From assembly GCA_964459845.1 (NCBI GenBank), contig CAYWOC010000007.1, forward strand, positions 1 to 64,000: a stretch of DNA of 64,000 nt, given 5' to 3'. The notes under the pieces were generated by a model that made no database searches, was not told the DNA's origin, and saw only the letters and a list, made by a program, of their open reading frames with translations. Numbering within the stretch: the first letter of the stretch is position 1; each line of letters starts with the position of its first letter. The position numbers were made by a program, and so were the translations under genes. Shown here piece after piece: positions 8,101 to 18,443 of this stretch. This stretch comes from CALZFJ01 sp964459845. Its GTDB lineage: Bacteria > Bacteroidota > Bacteroidia > Bacteroidales > Muribaculaceae.

Positions 8101-11100
8101 ATGACAATAAATCGCAGATTATATTCCGAGATTAAGCATATCGTTTTGGCTGCTGTGTGCTGCGTTTTAGGCTTTTCAAGAGCCGAAGCATTGAATGCGG
8201 ATTTCTATGCATCCGAATCGAAGCTCGCAAAAGGCAACTGGGTGAAGATTCGTGTCGATGACTCGGGCATATATGCCATCTCCGAGCAAGACGCGCGCAA
8301 CTGGGGTTTCTCCGACCTTAGCCGTGTGAAGATTTTCGGCTACGGCGGCGCACCTATAAGCACGCTGCTCAACGACAGCCAGATTGATGACCTGCCACAA
8401 GTGCCTACATATCGCACTGGAGGCAAAATTCTGTTTTATGCGCAAGGAGCCACCACATGGAACTATTCTCCGAGCGGCTATGTGCCGTTTATCCAGCTTC
8501 AGCACCCCTACTCCACTGCCGGATATTATCTTATCAGCGACCGCGACGACATCGAGCCGTTGCAGTTTGAGACCGTAAGCACGCCGCTTGCATCATCAGA
8601 GAATGTGACAAGCACATTCACCGACCGCATGTTTCATGAGGAGGAACTGTTCTCTCCCGGAGAGACTGGCAACTTCCTGCTCGGTGAGGATTTCAGATAT
8701 AAAACATCTCAGACGTTTAAGTTTTCTCTGCCAGGCTACACTTCGGGCAGCAACGTGTGCGTGCAGACGGCTTTTGCAGCAAAAGTCGTCAATGGAAGTG
8801 CATCGAAGTTGTCTTTTTCTTATAACGGAACTGCACTTGAAACGACTGCCGACGACTACATTAAAACAATTAGCAGCGATGACAGCTACACCCACTGCGC
8901 TTTGGCTTCACCAGTCAAGCGGTTCACGCTGTCAGGCAACTCTTTCGACTGGACTATAGGGTTCTCTTATTCGGGAAATGTGCTGAATATGGCTCGACTG
9001 AACTATATCACGGTGAACTATACCCGCGACTTGGACATCACAGGCTCCGACTTCGCTTTCAGAAACTCCGGCTCAACTTCGAACACAATACTAAGCCTAT
9101 CGGGAGCGAAGTCCTCCACTTTGATTCTTGATGTGACAAATACGAGCAAGCCTCAAATCATATCCACATCGGCAATCGGCAGCGAATTGCGTTTCTCGCC
9201 TGCTTCAAGCGGACTGCGAGAATACCGTGCCTTCGATGCCAACGGCAGTTTCCCGTCACCTACGATAGTGGGCAACGTGGCCAACCAAAATTTGCATGGC
9301 GACTCTATCCCCGATATGATTATCATCACGCCTTCGGAATTTGCAGCTCAGGCTGAGCGCGTGGCACAGTTGCACGAGAGTCTCGACACGATGCGAGTAC
9401 TCGTTGTCACGCCCGATGTGATATATAATGAGTTCTCTTCAGGCACTCCCGATGTCATGGCTTATCGTAAACTTGCCAAGATGTTCTTCGACCGCGGCAC
9501 CGACACAAAAGGACACCACTTGCAGCATCTGCTGCTGTTTGGCAGAAGCTCCTATGACAACCGCCAGCTCACTGCCGACGTTAAAAGCAATTCTTACCCT
9601 CGACTTCTGCAATGGGAAAACAACATTGGCGACTACGACAACTCTTCATTCACTACCGACGATATACTTGGCACTCTTGCAGACGGATCTTCTGAGACCA
9701 ATATGTCTGACCCCCGATATGGCGGTATGGATATAGGAGTAGGCAGGATACCGGTGAAAAGTGTCAGCGAGGCAAAGACTGTGGTCGATAAACTCTATAG
9801 CTACGTCACCGGCTCCGACTTCGGCTCATGGAAGAACAACGTGATTATGGTTGCCGATGACGGAGACAATGGCATACACATGCGCCAATCCGACGGTGCA
9901 ATATCTCACATGCGTGAAGCTGGAGGCAATGTATATCAATTCAGCAGAATATTTCTTGACGCATTCACACAGATTTCCGACGGCAGCGGCAACTACTACC
10001 CTGAGGCTCGCAAAAAGATGTTTCAGAAACTTGATGAAGGCGCACTTATGCTGCACTACATCGGTCACGCAAACCCTAAGAGCTGGACGCACGATGGACT
10101 GCTGAACATCTCCGACATAAACAACATGTATTTGAAACACTACCCTCTATTATATACAGCCACTTGCGAATTTTCACGTTTCGACGCTAATGAGACTTCA
10201 GGAGGCGAAATCCTGTTCTTGAACGGTCGCGGTGGTGCCATAGCTCTATTCTCCACCACCCGTCCCACTTATATATCGGACAATGCAGTGATGTCTAACG
10301 CTTTCGGCGACTTTATGTTCAAGCGCGACGATAAAAACCGTTTTCTTCGTCTTGGCGATATTGTGCGCTTAACGAAGAACAATGCCATATACGTCAGCTC
10401 AACAACGACTTATGCCAACACTAACAAGCTGCGCTTCACCCTTATCGGCGACCCGGCAATGCGTCTGGCATACCCTACCTACAGCATCGCAATCGACGAA
10501 ATCAACGGTCAAAAGGTGGATGACGGCAATATGCCTGAATTCAAGGCCCGCCAATCGCTCACGGTAAAAGGTTCGATATATGACGACAAGGGCGTGAAGG
10601 CAACAAACTTCAATGGCACTGTGCTGCCAACTCTTTACGACGCTGAACAGTCTATCGAGACAAAAGGCAACGCTGCCCACAATGAAACGACAGGTCCTAT
10701 CGACAAATATGTATATCAAGAGCGCATCAATCGCCTTGCTATAACAAAAGACTCAGTGCGGAACGGTGAATTTACTGTAAAGATAAATATTCCATCTGAA
10801 ATACAAAATCCGACCTCTTTCGACAACTACAGCCCTGCCCTGCTAAGCCTATATGCAAGCAGCGATGATGGAATTGAAGCGAATGGAGCTAACGAAGATT
10901 TCTATATCTATGGATATGACGAAGATGTCAAGAACGACAGCATCGGTCCAGAAATCTCGAAATTCGTATTGAATACAGAAACTTTCCGAAACGGAGACGA
11001 CGTGAACGAATCGCCTATGGTGATAGCCGACATTTCATCAAAATCGGGCATCAACTTCTCTACAAGCGGAATCGGGCATCAAATGACTCTGCTGCTCGAT

Positions 11101-11607
11101 GGCAAGACTCTTTATTCTGATGTCTCCACCTACTATACTCCTTCCATATCAAATGGAGATGACATGGGTGGTACCATCAATTATCCGCTTGAAGATCTCA
11201 GTGCAGGCAATCACACTCTGCGCCTGAAAGTGTGGGACAATTTCAGCAACTCTACCGACAAGACTGTTGAATTTAATGTGGTAAATGGCTTGAAGCCTCA
11301 AATATATGACGTTTACACCACAGCAAGCCCTGCACACACCGAAGCCAATTTCTATTTGACACACGACCGTCCAGATGCCACCATCACGGTGCGTCTGAGC
11401 GTATATAACCTTATGGGACAAGAGGTGTGGACAAGCACTCAGACTGGCAAAAGCGATATGTTCAAGTCGTTCCCTATCACATGGGACTTGACCGATGCCA
11501 CAGGCCGCCGAGTGCAACGCGGCATATATCTCTACCGCGCAAGCATCTCAACCGACGGCAAGCAGGAGTCCACCAAATCAAAGAAAATAGCTGTAGCAGC
11601 CGAATAA
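8101..11607 (+). CDS. porU: Type IX secretion system sortase PorU (C25 peptidase)
   Basis: 1168 residues with an N-terminal signal region ending around residue 31. The central gingipain-like C25 domain has the catalytic His656 in HYIGHA and Cys689 in TATCEFSRFD, spaced as in known PorU proteins. The C-terminus (from about 1075) is an Ig-like FlgD/CTD-type domain with VYNLMGQEVW and RGIYLYR. Known role: PorU removes the C-terminal signal of T9SS cargo at the cell surface and attaches the cargo to anionic LPS. The Gly usually after the catalytic His is Ala here. No other T9SS gene is in the window. It is monocistronic, with a terminator downstream. Confidence 0.9.
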   Translation: MTINRRLYSEIKHIVLAAVCCVLGFSRAEALNADFYASESKLAKGNWVKIRVDDSGIYAISEQDARNWGFSDLSRVKIFGYGGAPISTLLNDSQIDDLPQVPTYRTGGKILFYAQGATTWNYSPSGYVPFIQLQHPYSTAGYYLISDRDDIEPLQFETVSTPLASSENVTSTFTDRMFHEEELFSPGETGNFLLGEDFRYKTSQTFKFSLPGYTSGSNVCVQTAFAAKVVNGSASKLSFSYNGTALETTADDYIKTISSDDSYTHCALASPVKRFTLSGNSFDWTIGFSYSGNVLNMARLNYITVNYTRDLDITGSDFAFRNSGSTSNTILSLSGAKSSTLILDVTNTSKPQIISTSAIGSELRFSPASSGLREYRAFDANGSFPSPTIVGNVANQNLHGDSIPDMIIITPSEFAAQAERVAQLHESLDTMRVLVVTPDVIYNEFSSGTPDVMAYRKLAKMFFDRGTDTKGHHLQHLLLFGRSSYDNRQLTADVKSNSYPRLLQWENNIGDYDNSSFTTDDILGTLADGSSETNMSDPRYGGMDIGVGRIPVKSVSEAKTVVDKLYSYVTGSDFGSWKNNVIMVADDGDNGIHMRQSDGAISHMREAGGNVYQFSRIFLDAFTQISDGSGNYYPEARKKMFQKLDEGALMLHYIGHANPKSWTHDGLLNISDINNMYLKHYPLLYTATCEFSRFDANETSGGEILFLNGRGGAIALFSTTRPTYISDNAVMSNAFGDFMFKRDDKNRFLRLGDIVRLTKNNAIYVSSTTTYANTNKLRFTLIGDPAMRLAYPTYSIAIDEINGQKVDDGNMPEFKARQSLTVKGSIYDDKGVKATNFNGTVLPTLYDAEQSIETKGNAAHNETTGPIDKYVYQERINRLAITKDSVRNGEFTVKINIPSEIQNPTSFDNYSPALLSLYASSDDGIEANGANEDFYIYGYDEDVKNDSIGPEISKFVLNTETFRNGDDVNESPMVIADISSKSGINFSTSGIGHQMTLLLDGKTLYSDVSTYYTPSISNGDDMGGTINYPLEDLSAGNHTLRLKVWDNFSNSTDKTVEFNVVNGLKPQIYDVYTTASPAHTEANFYLTHDRPDATITVRLSVYNLMGQEVWTSTQTGKSDMFKSFPITWDLTDATGRRVQRGIYLYRASISTDGKQESTKSKKIAVAAE

Positions 11608-11934
11608 TAGCTGCTACAGCCGCTGCAAATCAGCCACTGCACACAAGCCTCAATTCATACCTCAGAGCAAACACTCTGCTACCTTCCAAGCTATCCGACA
11701 ACTCCGATATCCTCCATAGCTCCTTCCAAGAATTATGAAACCCCCAGAGTGTCCCGATAACATCGAGGTCTCTGAGAGCCGCAAAGCATTACCTCCTCCA
11801 AGAGTTCTGAAGCAGCTAAAGAACTATTCCGAGAGTTCCACAAAATAAGAAGCCGCGCCACATGCACTGTCTGCATGGACGCGGCTTTTATTTTAGCGAG
11901 AGTGGATTGCTCCACTCACAAGCATTCAATTAAT
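11608..11934. other. Convergent intergenic region porU / nuoN
   Basis: About 330 bases holding the bidirectional terminator and, before it, degenerate repeated words (minus-strand CTTGGAGG, CTTGGAAG, CTTGGAAG, CTCGGAA, often next to AACTC or AATTC). No credible ORF. It may be decayed sequence or a degenerate repeat. Confidence 0.4.
11849..11893. terminator. Bidirectional terminator porU / nuo operon
   Basis: Stem AAGCCGCG / CGCGGCTT with an inner CATGCA / TGCATG stem. It is followed by TTTTATTTT on the plus strand and by TTCTTATTTT on the minus strand, so it serves both convergent units. Confidence 0.8.
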
Positions 11935-13401
11935 TTAGCTGAGCATTCCAAACATTGTGAAGTTGTCGTTCACCACTTGAACAATGAACGTATAAATGCA
12001 ACTTGCTATACCGATGAAGATAATGCCCAGTGTGCATACCGTCATCGCAAGACGCTCGCTGCTCGCCGACTTGAACGTAGGGATGATGCAGTCATCTTGG
12101 CGAATGAACATCGCTTTCACAACAAGCAAGTAATAGTAGAGCGACACGATTGTGTTAATCAACGCAATCAGCACAAGCACATAGATTGCTACAGAACCTG
12201 TTTCGAGCGCACCTACGAAGATGAAGAATTTGCTGAAGAATCCTGCAAATGGAGGAATACCGGCAAGCGAGAACATCGCAAGCATCATTGTGAATGCCAA
12301 ATGTGGATTTGTCTTATACAATCCGTTGTAGTCATCAATCGACACTTTGCCCGAATAGTTCTCTATCGCCGAAACCACACCAAACGCTGCAAGGTTCGAC
12401 ACGATATACACAAGCACATAGAACATCAGCGATGCCATTCCAAGTTCATTGGCTGCAATGACACCAAGCATTATATATCCTGCTTGAGATATTGACGAGA
12501 ATGCAAGGAAACGCTTCATGTTGCGCTGGCGTATTGCGAATAAGTTGCCAAGCGTAATGGTGAGAACAATCAGCGCATATAGCATCCATTCCCATACCGA
12601 AGAATATACACGTCCGAACACCTGAACCAAAATCACAAGAAACGAGAATGCTGCCGCGCCCTTAGAGATCACCGAAAGATATGATGTCACAGCAGTCGGT
12701 GCGCCTTGATATACATCGGCAGTCCACAAGTGGAACGGAACAAGCGACAACTTGAAGCCAACGCCTGCTATCACAAATGCAAGCGCAGTTATAAGCAATG
12801 CAGAATTTCCGTCACCAGCCACCTTAGCTGCAATATCGGTGAAATAGAGCGAACCCGACAATCCATAAACGAACGACAGTCCAAGCATAAAGATTGCCGA
12901 TGAGAATATTGCCGTGAACATATATTTTGCGGCAGCCTCATGGCTCTCGTAGCGGTTCTTGTTGAAAGCTACGAGTGCGGCAAGCGGCAACGATGCTGTT
13001 TCGAGACCGATTACGAACAGGAGGAAGTGGCGTGCCGAAATCATAAGATACATGCCAAACAATGTGGCAAGCAACAGCTCATAAAACTCACCACGGCGTA
13101 CTGCGGTAAACTCGCTGTTTGCCCACTTGATTGACTGCACCAGCACAATCAGCATACCGATATTCAGAATCGACTTCATGACAAATGTGGCTGCGGTGGT
13201 CTCAAACATTCCACTGAATGCTGTGCCACGTTGCAGCATGAAGTAATTAGCTATGGTAAATGCTCCGAAGATGACACTTGTAAACACAGAGAGCGAGCCT
13301 TGACTCTTCTTCGGCATAAAAGTGTCGAAAAGGAACACTAACAAGAACACGGCAAGCAAGCCTAATTCTTGCGGCATCATTAAAAATTGAGAATAATCCA
13401 T
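11935..13401 (-). CDS. nuoN: NADH-quinone oxidoreductase subunit N
   Basis: 488 residues, highly hydrophobic throughout, with the antiporter-like (Mrp-type) subunit pattern of conserved Lys and Glu in membrane helices (for example VGFKLSLVPFHLWTADVYQG). NuoN is one of the three proton-pumping membrane subunits of complex I. It is the last gene of the nuoI-N block, starting 39 bases after nuoM, and a bidirectional terminator follows. Length is normal for the family. Confidence 0.95.
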   Translation of the reverse strand: MDYSQFLMMPQELGLLAVFLLVFLFDTFMPKKSQGSLSVFTSVIFGAFTIANYFMLQRGTAFSGMFETTAATFVMKSILNIGMLIVLVQSIKWANSEFTAVRRGEFYELLLATLFGMYLMISARHFLLFVIGLETASLPLAALVAFNKNRYESHEAAAKYMFTAIFSSAIFMLGLSFVYGLSGSLYFTDIAAKVAGDGNSALLITALAFVIAGVGFKLSLVPFHLWTADVYQGAPTAVTSYLSVISKGAAAFSFLVILVQVFGRVYSSVWEWMLYALIVLTITLGNLFAIRQRNMKRFLAFSSISQAGYIMLGVIAANELGMASLMFYVLVYIVSNLAAFGVVSAIENYSGKVSIDDYNGLYKTNPHLAFTMMLAMFSLAGIPPFAGFFSKFFIFVGALETGSVAIYVLVLIALINTIVSLYYYLLVVKAMFIRQDDCIIPTFKSASSERLAMTVCTLGIIFIGIASCIYTFIVQVVNDNFTMFGMLS

Positions 13402-13440
13402 TTTTCTACTTTCTTATTTTTATTTTCAACACTTATTCAT

Positions 13441-14943
13441 TTATGCGAACAGACGCATGATAGGGTCGGCAGCCTGCGAGATGATTCCTGCAAAGAAGTT
13501 AGGGAAGCATCCGATAGTTGCCACTGCTACTATCAATGTGATTGTGGCAAGGCGTTCATGCCATTCAGCGTCGGTGAGCGTCTTGTGATGCTCATCTTGA
13601 ACTGCGCCAAATAGAATCTTGCCTACCACACGAAGGATATACACTGCCGTAATCACGATTGAGCAACATGCCATAATCGTGAGAACTCGGTGGAACATGT
13701 CGGCGTGCTGGAACGAACCTACGAAGATTGTCATCTCTGCCACAAAACCGCTCAAGCCCGGAAGTCCGAGCGAAGCAAGACCGGCAATCACATAGCCAAC
13801 TCCGAGGAATGGCATAATAGTCATCAAGCCGCCAAGGTTGCGGATATCGCGGGTGTGGGTGCGACCATAAATCATACCGATAAGAGCGAAGAACAATGCT
13901 GTCATAAGACCGTGAGAGAGCATCTGCAGCACAGCACCTGTCATTGCAGTGGTGTTAAGCATAAGAATCGCAAAAAGCACCATGCCGCAGTGGCTTACCG
14001 ATGAATAAGCATTGATATACTTCAAGTCGGTCTGCACACATGCGCTGAATGCGCCATACACAACGCTTATGCCTGTCAATAGAAGGAATATCCATGCGAG
14101 CTGTTGTGCAGCAAATGGCATCAAGTAGATGGCTATGCGGAAACAGCCGTAACCTCCAAGCTTCATAAGAACACCTGCGTGCAGCATTGACACCGCTGTA
14201 GGTGCCGACGCATGACCATCGGGCGACCATGTGTGGAATGGGAACATAGCTCCAAGCACACCGAAACCTACGAATGTCATCGGGAACAAATAGTATTGCC
14301 ATTCATGTGGCACCGCATTGTTCTTGGCGATTTCAAGGATATTCATTGTGAGCTGACCGCCTTCCGGAGCTGAATGCCAATAGATTCCTATAAGTCCGAG
14401 CATCAAGAATGCCGAACCTCCCATGAGCATCAGCGTTAGTTTCATTGCAGAATAGTTCTTGTTTCCGCTTCCCCACACTCCGATAAGAAGATACATAGGG
14501 ATAAGCGCAACCTCATAGAACATGAACATAGTGAACATGTCGATTGAGATAAAGAAGCCGAACACACCGGTCGAAAGCAAGCAGAACCACATGAAATACT
14601 CCTTTGGCAGCGGATTGATTTTCCATGAGGCAAACACGCCCGCAAACACGATGAACGCCGAAAGTACTATCATTACGACAGATATGCCGTCAACACCCAA
14701 AGCAAGATTGATGTTTAGCGGCTCAAACCAAGTCCAAGACCCGGTGAAGAGCATCTCCGACACATCGCCGGCTGCTCGCAAGCTCAAGAACTCGCACACA
14801 AGATATGCGGCAAGCAACATCAATGCTGTCGCTCCTGTCACGGCAACGGCTCTTACTTGCTTTATGTTTTTGCTCAAAGCAAGGCCACCAAGCATCAGCA
14901 GTGGCACGATAACGAAATATATTAATATATTAGACCAAATCAT
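13441..14943 (-). CDS. nuoM: NADH-quinone oxidoreductase subunit M
   Basis: 500 residues with about 14 hydrophobic segments. The conserved Glu144 in MFYEVALIPMYLLIG and the Pro/His-rich FPFHTWSPDGHASAPTAVSM loop are diagnostic of the NuoM antiporter-like subunit, which forms one proton channel in the membrane arm of complex I. It starts 33 bases after nuoL ends and runs in the same direction as all complex I genes here. Confidence 0.95.
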   Translation of the reverse strand: MIWSNILIYFVIVPLLMLGGLALSKNIKQVRAVAVTGATALMLLAAYLVCEFLSLRAAGDVSEMLFTGSWTWFEPLNINLALGVDGISVVMIVLSAFIVFAGVFASWKINPLPKEYFMWFCLLSTGVFGFFISIDMFTMFMFYEVALIPMYLLIGVWGSGNKNYSAMKLTLMLMGGSAFLMLGLIGIYWHSAPEGGQLTMNILEIAKNNAVPHEWQYYLFPMTFVGFGVLGAMFPFHTWSPDGHASAPTAVSMLHAGVLMKLGGYGCFRIAIYLMPFAAQQLAWIFLLLTGISVVYGAFSACVQTDLKYINAYSSVSHCGMVLFAILMLNTTAMTGAVLQMLSHGLMTALFFALIGMIYGRTHTRDIRNLGGLMTIMPFLGVGYVIAGLASLGLPGLSGFVAEMTIFVGSFQHADMFHRVLTIMACCSIVITAVYILRVVGKILFGAVQDEHHKTLTDAEWHERLATITLIVAVATIGCFPNFFAGIISQAADPIMRLFA

Positions 14944-14976
14944 AATCTCTTTATCTAATTATAACCGTTGCACGGA

Positions 14977-16902
14977 TTAGATTAAACATATTATTGTGAT
15001 TAATGCCAACGCTACGGCACCAATCAGATATACCCATACATATCCCTGAATGCTTCCGCTCTGCAACTTGCGCACCGCAAACGATGCCGAGTTGGTGACA
15101 TTTGCAAGCATATCGAATGTTCCGTCGATGATGCGGCGGTCGAACCATGCTATAGGACGGCTGACGCAAGCGAAAATAATCTTATGGGTGATGAACTGAT
15201 AAAGCTCGTCCATATAGAAACGCTTGTAGGCTGCTGTCCAAAGTCCGCGGCAAGCGTCTGCCATCTTGGTCGGAACTGTGTTCTCCTTGCGATACAGCAC
15301 CGTTGCAAGAACGATAGCTGCTACGGCTATCACTGTGCTTGTTCCAGCCACTGTCCAGTTCATGTGGATTTCGTATGCCTCACGGTTCCATGTCACAAAT
15401 TCTCCGAATGGGATAAGTCCGGCAACGATTGAAACGGCTGCCAAGAATATCAGCGGGAATGTCATAGTCATCGGTGCCTCGTGCGGCGTGTGATGTCCAT
15501 AGTCTGGCTCGTTCCACCAGAATATCTTGTAATACAAGCGGAACATATAGAATGCCGTCATACCTGCCACCGCCGACAACCACACGCCCCATACAGGGCT
15601 GTTGGCATAGGCTGCTACAAGGATTTCATCCTTACTGAAGAATCCTGCAAACGGCCAAATTCCAGAGATTGCCAAGCATCCTATCAAGAATGCGACATTG
15701 CATATAGGCATATATTTGCGAAGCCCTCCCATAGCTGTCATCTCATTAGAGTGAACGGCATGGATGATTGCACCTGCACACAAGAACAACAAAGCCTTGA
15801 ACATAGCGTGGGTGAACAAGTGGAACATTGATGCCATATAGCCCACGCCCTCGTGAAGCTCCGGACGAGCCACGCCGAGCGACGTAATCATGAATGCTAT
15901 CTGGGATATTGTCGAGAATGCAAGCACACGCTTGATGTCGCTCTGAACACATGCCACTGTGGCTGCATAAAGGGCTGTCACCGCGCCAATCACTGTGATG
16001 ACGGTCATTGTGCCCTCTTCAAGACAATACACAGGGAACAGACGTGCCACCAAATACACGCCTGCCACCACCATTGTTGCGGCATGGATAAGTGCCGAAA
16101 CTGGTGTTGGGCCCTCCATAGCATCTGGAAGCCAAATGTGCAGCGGGAACATAGCCGACTTGCCGGCGCCGCCCATGAAAATCAAGGTCAATGCCCATGC
16201 CATGACTGAGCAGCCCATAAATGTAGCACCACCTGCCGAAGCAATGGCTGCCGTAGGATTGCTTGTCAATGTAAGGAAGTCGAATGTATCGGTGTAGTAC
16301 GACAAAATAAGGATACCCACCAAGAAACCGAGGTCGGCGAAACGTGTCACGATGAATGCCTTCTTAGATGCCGACACTGCCGCTGGCAATGTGTAGTAGA
16401 AACCGATAAGCAAATAAGACGACACACCCACAAGCTCCCAGAAGATGTACATCTGGAAAATGTTGGTGGCAAGCACAAGTCCGAGCATTGAGAATGTGAA
16501 CAGCGACAGAAACGCATAATAACGCTGGAAACCCTTCTCGCCATCCATATAGCCCAAGCTATATATATGCACCATGAACGACACTGTGGTAATCACAATG
16601 AGCATCATGGCTGATATAGGATCCAATAGAATACCTAATTTGATGATCAGGTTCTCTGTGAATTGAAGCCAAGTGACATTCATCACTTCAAGCTGCTGAC
16701 GCACGCCATCTACCATCTGACCTTGGTCGGTGCCAAAGAAATAGGTCAATGCGGCTGCATACGCAATGGCGGTTGTCACTCCCATTGCACATGTGCCAAG
16801 CAGTCCAGCAGTCTTCTTACTCAGCTTAACCCCTACTATTCCCAAGAACAGGAACATAACGATGGGGATAATCAAAACGGCAACTGTATATGAAAATTCC
16901 AT
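14977..16902 (-). CDS. nuoL: NADH-quinone oxidoreductase subunit L
   Basis: 641 residues, the largest membrane subunit, with the signature FWELVGVSSYLLIGFY and FPLHIWLPDAMEGPTPVSAL. The C-terminal part carries the long lateral helix region and a last membrane anchor (VYLIGAVALALITIICLI). It is the distal proton-pumping subunit of complex I. Normal length, placed in the standard K-L-M-N order with 4 bases between nuoK and nuoL. Confidence 0.95.
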   Translation of the reverse strand: MEFSYTVAVLIIPIVMFLFLGIVGVKLSKKTAGLLGTCAMGVTTAIAYAAALTYFFGTDQGQMVDGVRQQLEVMNVTWLQFTENLIIKLGILLDPISAMMLIVITTVSFMVHIYSLGYMDGEKGFQRYYAFLSLFTFSMLGLVLATNIFQMYIFWELVGVSSYLLIGFYYTLPAAVSASKKAFIVTRFADLGFLVGILILSYYTDTFDFLTLTSNPTAAIASAGGATFMGCSVMAWALTLIFMGGAGKSAMFPLHIWLPDAMEGPTPVSALIHAATMVVAGVYLVARLFPVYCLEEGTMTVITVIGAVTALYAATVACVQSDIKRVLAFSTISQIAFMITSLGVARPELHEGVGYMASMFHLFTHAMFKALLFLCAGAIIHAVHSNEMTAMGGLRKYMPICNVAFLIGCLAISGIWPFAGFFSKDEILVAAYANSPVWGVWLSAVAGMTAFYMFRLYYKIFWWNEPDYGHHTPHEAPMTMTFPLIFLAAVSIVAGLIPFGEFVTWNREAYEIHMNWTVAGTSTVIAVAAIVLATVLYRKENTVPTKMADACRGLWTAAYKRFYMDELYQFITHKIIFACVSRPIAWFDRRIIDGTFDMLANVTNSASFAVRKLQSGSIQGYVWVYLIGAVALALITIICLI

Positions 16903-16907
16903 AAGGT

Positions 16908-17219
16908 TTAAAATTTCATTTTAGTGAGTTCGCGGATATCGACGTTCTTGACTGCTCGGAACACATTGATCACAATAGCAATAGCAAGAGCTGTCTCGGC
17001 TGCCGCAAGGGCGATAGCAAACAGAGTGAAAATCATTCCTTCCATCTGTCCCGGGAACAAGTAACGGTTAAACACTGTGAAATTGATATCCACCGAATTT
17101 AGCATCAATTCAAGTGAAATCAATATTGCAATCATATTCTTTCGGGTGATGAACCCATAAACTCCACAGCCGAACATTATCAGGCTTGGAATCAAATACA
17201 TCATCATTGTTATTTCCAT
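16908..17219 (-). CDS. nuoK: NADH-quinone oxidoreductase subunit K
   Basis: 103 residues with three membrane helices. The two conserved membrane Glu residues are present: Glu37 in ISLELMLNSV and Glu75 in ALAAAETALAIAI. These take part in coupling electron transfer to proton movement. It lies between nuoJ (15 bases upstream) and nuoL (4 bases downstream). Confidence 0.95.
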   Translation of the reverse strand: MEITMMMYLIPSLIMFGCGVYGFITRKNMIAILISLELMLNSVDINFTVFNRYLFPGQMEGMIFTLFAIALAAAETALAIAIVINVFRAVKNVDIRELTKMKF

Positions 17220-17234
17220 ATCTGTGATGCCTTT

Positions 17235-17750
17235 CTATCTTTTACGGGCAATAACAACGCCACCGATTATACATGCCAACAAAAGGATGCTTATCGCCTC
17301 GAAAGGCAGCAGATAGCCCCATTTGTCGGTGCTCAACAAGGCATGACCTATTCGCTGGATATCGACATTAAGGTTTGACGACATCTCGCGTGCCATGAAC
17401 GAGCCATAGCTGAGCAAAGAATATCCACATGCGAGCACGCCTAAGACGGCCGCGCTCAATCCCAACCACCGCTTGTGGGCAGTCAGAGGTTCGGCACTGT
17501 TTCCCGGACGGTGCGTGAGCAAAATCGAGAAGACGAACAGCACCATAATGCCTCCTGCATATACTGCTATCTGCACTGCTCCGAGGAATTCATACCCCAG
17601 TTGGAAATATATTCCGGCAGTAGCAAACAATACAAAAAGCAAATATGTGGCTGCACGCAAGATTTTACGCGAAGTCACGGTCAGTACCGAAAACACGATA
17701 ATTGCGATTGCAATTATGAAATACATTAAAATATTTCCTACTGATTCCAT
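17235..17750 (-). CDS. nuoJ: NADH-quinone oxidoreductase subunit J
   Basis: 171 residues, five predicted membrane segments, with the conserved LGAVQIAVYAGGIMVLFVF stretch of NuoJ in the third helix, which carries the pi-bulge important for coupling in this family. It follows nuoI by 35 bases in the usual order I-J-K. Confidence 0.94.
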   Translation of the reverse strand: MESVGNILMYFIIAIAIIVFSVLTVTSRKILRAATYLLFVLFATAGIYFQLGYEFLGAVQIAVYAGGIMVLFVFSILLTHRPGNSAEPLTAHKRWLGLSAAVLGVLACGYSLLSYGSFMAREMSSNLNVDIQRIGHALLSTDKWGYLLPFEAISILLLACIIGGVVIARKR

Positions 17751-17785
17751 ATAATTGATTTTTATTATTTTTCCTGTTTCAAATA

Positions 17786-18337
17786 TTACTCTGCGGCACC
17801 TTCTTGTTTCTTAGGCTCGGTAGCCTTTACTGCGGCTGCCTCTTCCTTTTTCGGTTCTGCTGGCTTCGGTGCTGGAGCTGCGGCTTCCTTCTCTGGAAGG
17901 TAATTCAATTGTTTCACCAGCTTTTCACGGGTAAACACGGCCTGCTCAAACTCGTTGGAGAACGAAATTGCGTGTGTAGAGCATGACTGCACACACAATT
18001 GGCAGAATGTGCAACTTCCAAGGTCATACATGTACTTGACCAATTTTTTGCGTTTCTTTCCGTCGGGCAACTCAACCATCTTTGATTCAACACGGATAGA
18101 GCCGTTCGGACAATTCATTTGACATAGTCCACAAGCGATACATTTGTGATTCCCTTCAGAATCATAGTTGAATTTCAAGGTAGCCCTAAAACGCTCTGGT
18201 ATTTCGAGCGTCTCGCGGTTCTCCGGATACTGTTTAGTTATTTTAGGTGTTACAAGCTCCTTGCCGGTAACCTGCATACCTTGCAAAAGACTCCAAATTC
18301 CTTTGAAGAGAGATGAGAAATAATCCTTAATACTCAT
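17786..18337 (-). CDS. nuoI: NADH-quinone oxidoreductase subunit I (2x[4Fe-4S])
   Basis: 183 residues. Two ferredoxin motifs are complete: Cys66, 69, 72, 76 (CIACGLCQMNCP) and Cys109, 112, 115, 119 (CTFCQLCVQSC), binding clusters N6a and N6b that pass electrons to NuoB. The C-terminal tail (about 150-183) is low-complexity Ala/Pro/Lys/Glu. It is the first gene of the distal complex I block, directly after the ATP synthase operon and its terminator, so it may need its own promoter. Confidence 0.95.
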   Translation of the reverse strand: MSIKDYFSSLFKGIWSLLQGMQVTGKELVTPKITKQYPENRETLEIPERFRATLKFNYDSEGNHKCIACGLCQMNCPNGSIRVESKMVELPDGKKRKKLVKYMYDLGSCTFCQLCVQSCSTHAISFSNEFEQAVFTREKLVKQLNYLPEKEAAAPAPKPAEPKKEEAAAVKATEPKKQEGAAE

Positions 18338-18408
18338 AGATAAGTCAAATCTTATGATAAAAACAATTTTTCAATACCGATTCTGTTAAAATTAAATTTT
18401 TAAGTATA

Positions 18409-18443
18409 AAAAGGAGAGGTCGGTATTTTAAACTCTCCTTTTT
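18409..18443. terminator. Terminator between atpG and nuoI
   Basis: Stem AAAAAGGAGAG / CTCTCCTTTTT with an 11-13 base loop. T-runs flank both sides, so it can work on either strand. On the transcribed minus strand it lies about 20 bases after the atpG stop and 72 bases before nuoI. The remaining bases up to nuoI hold only a loose promoter-like string (TAAGATTTG, one base too long). Confidence 0.75.
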
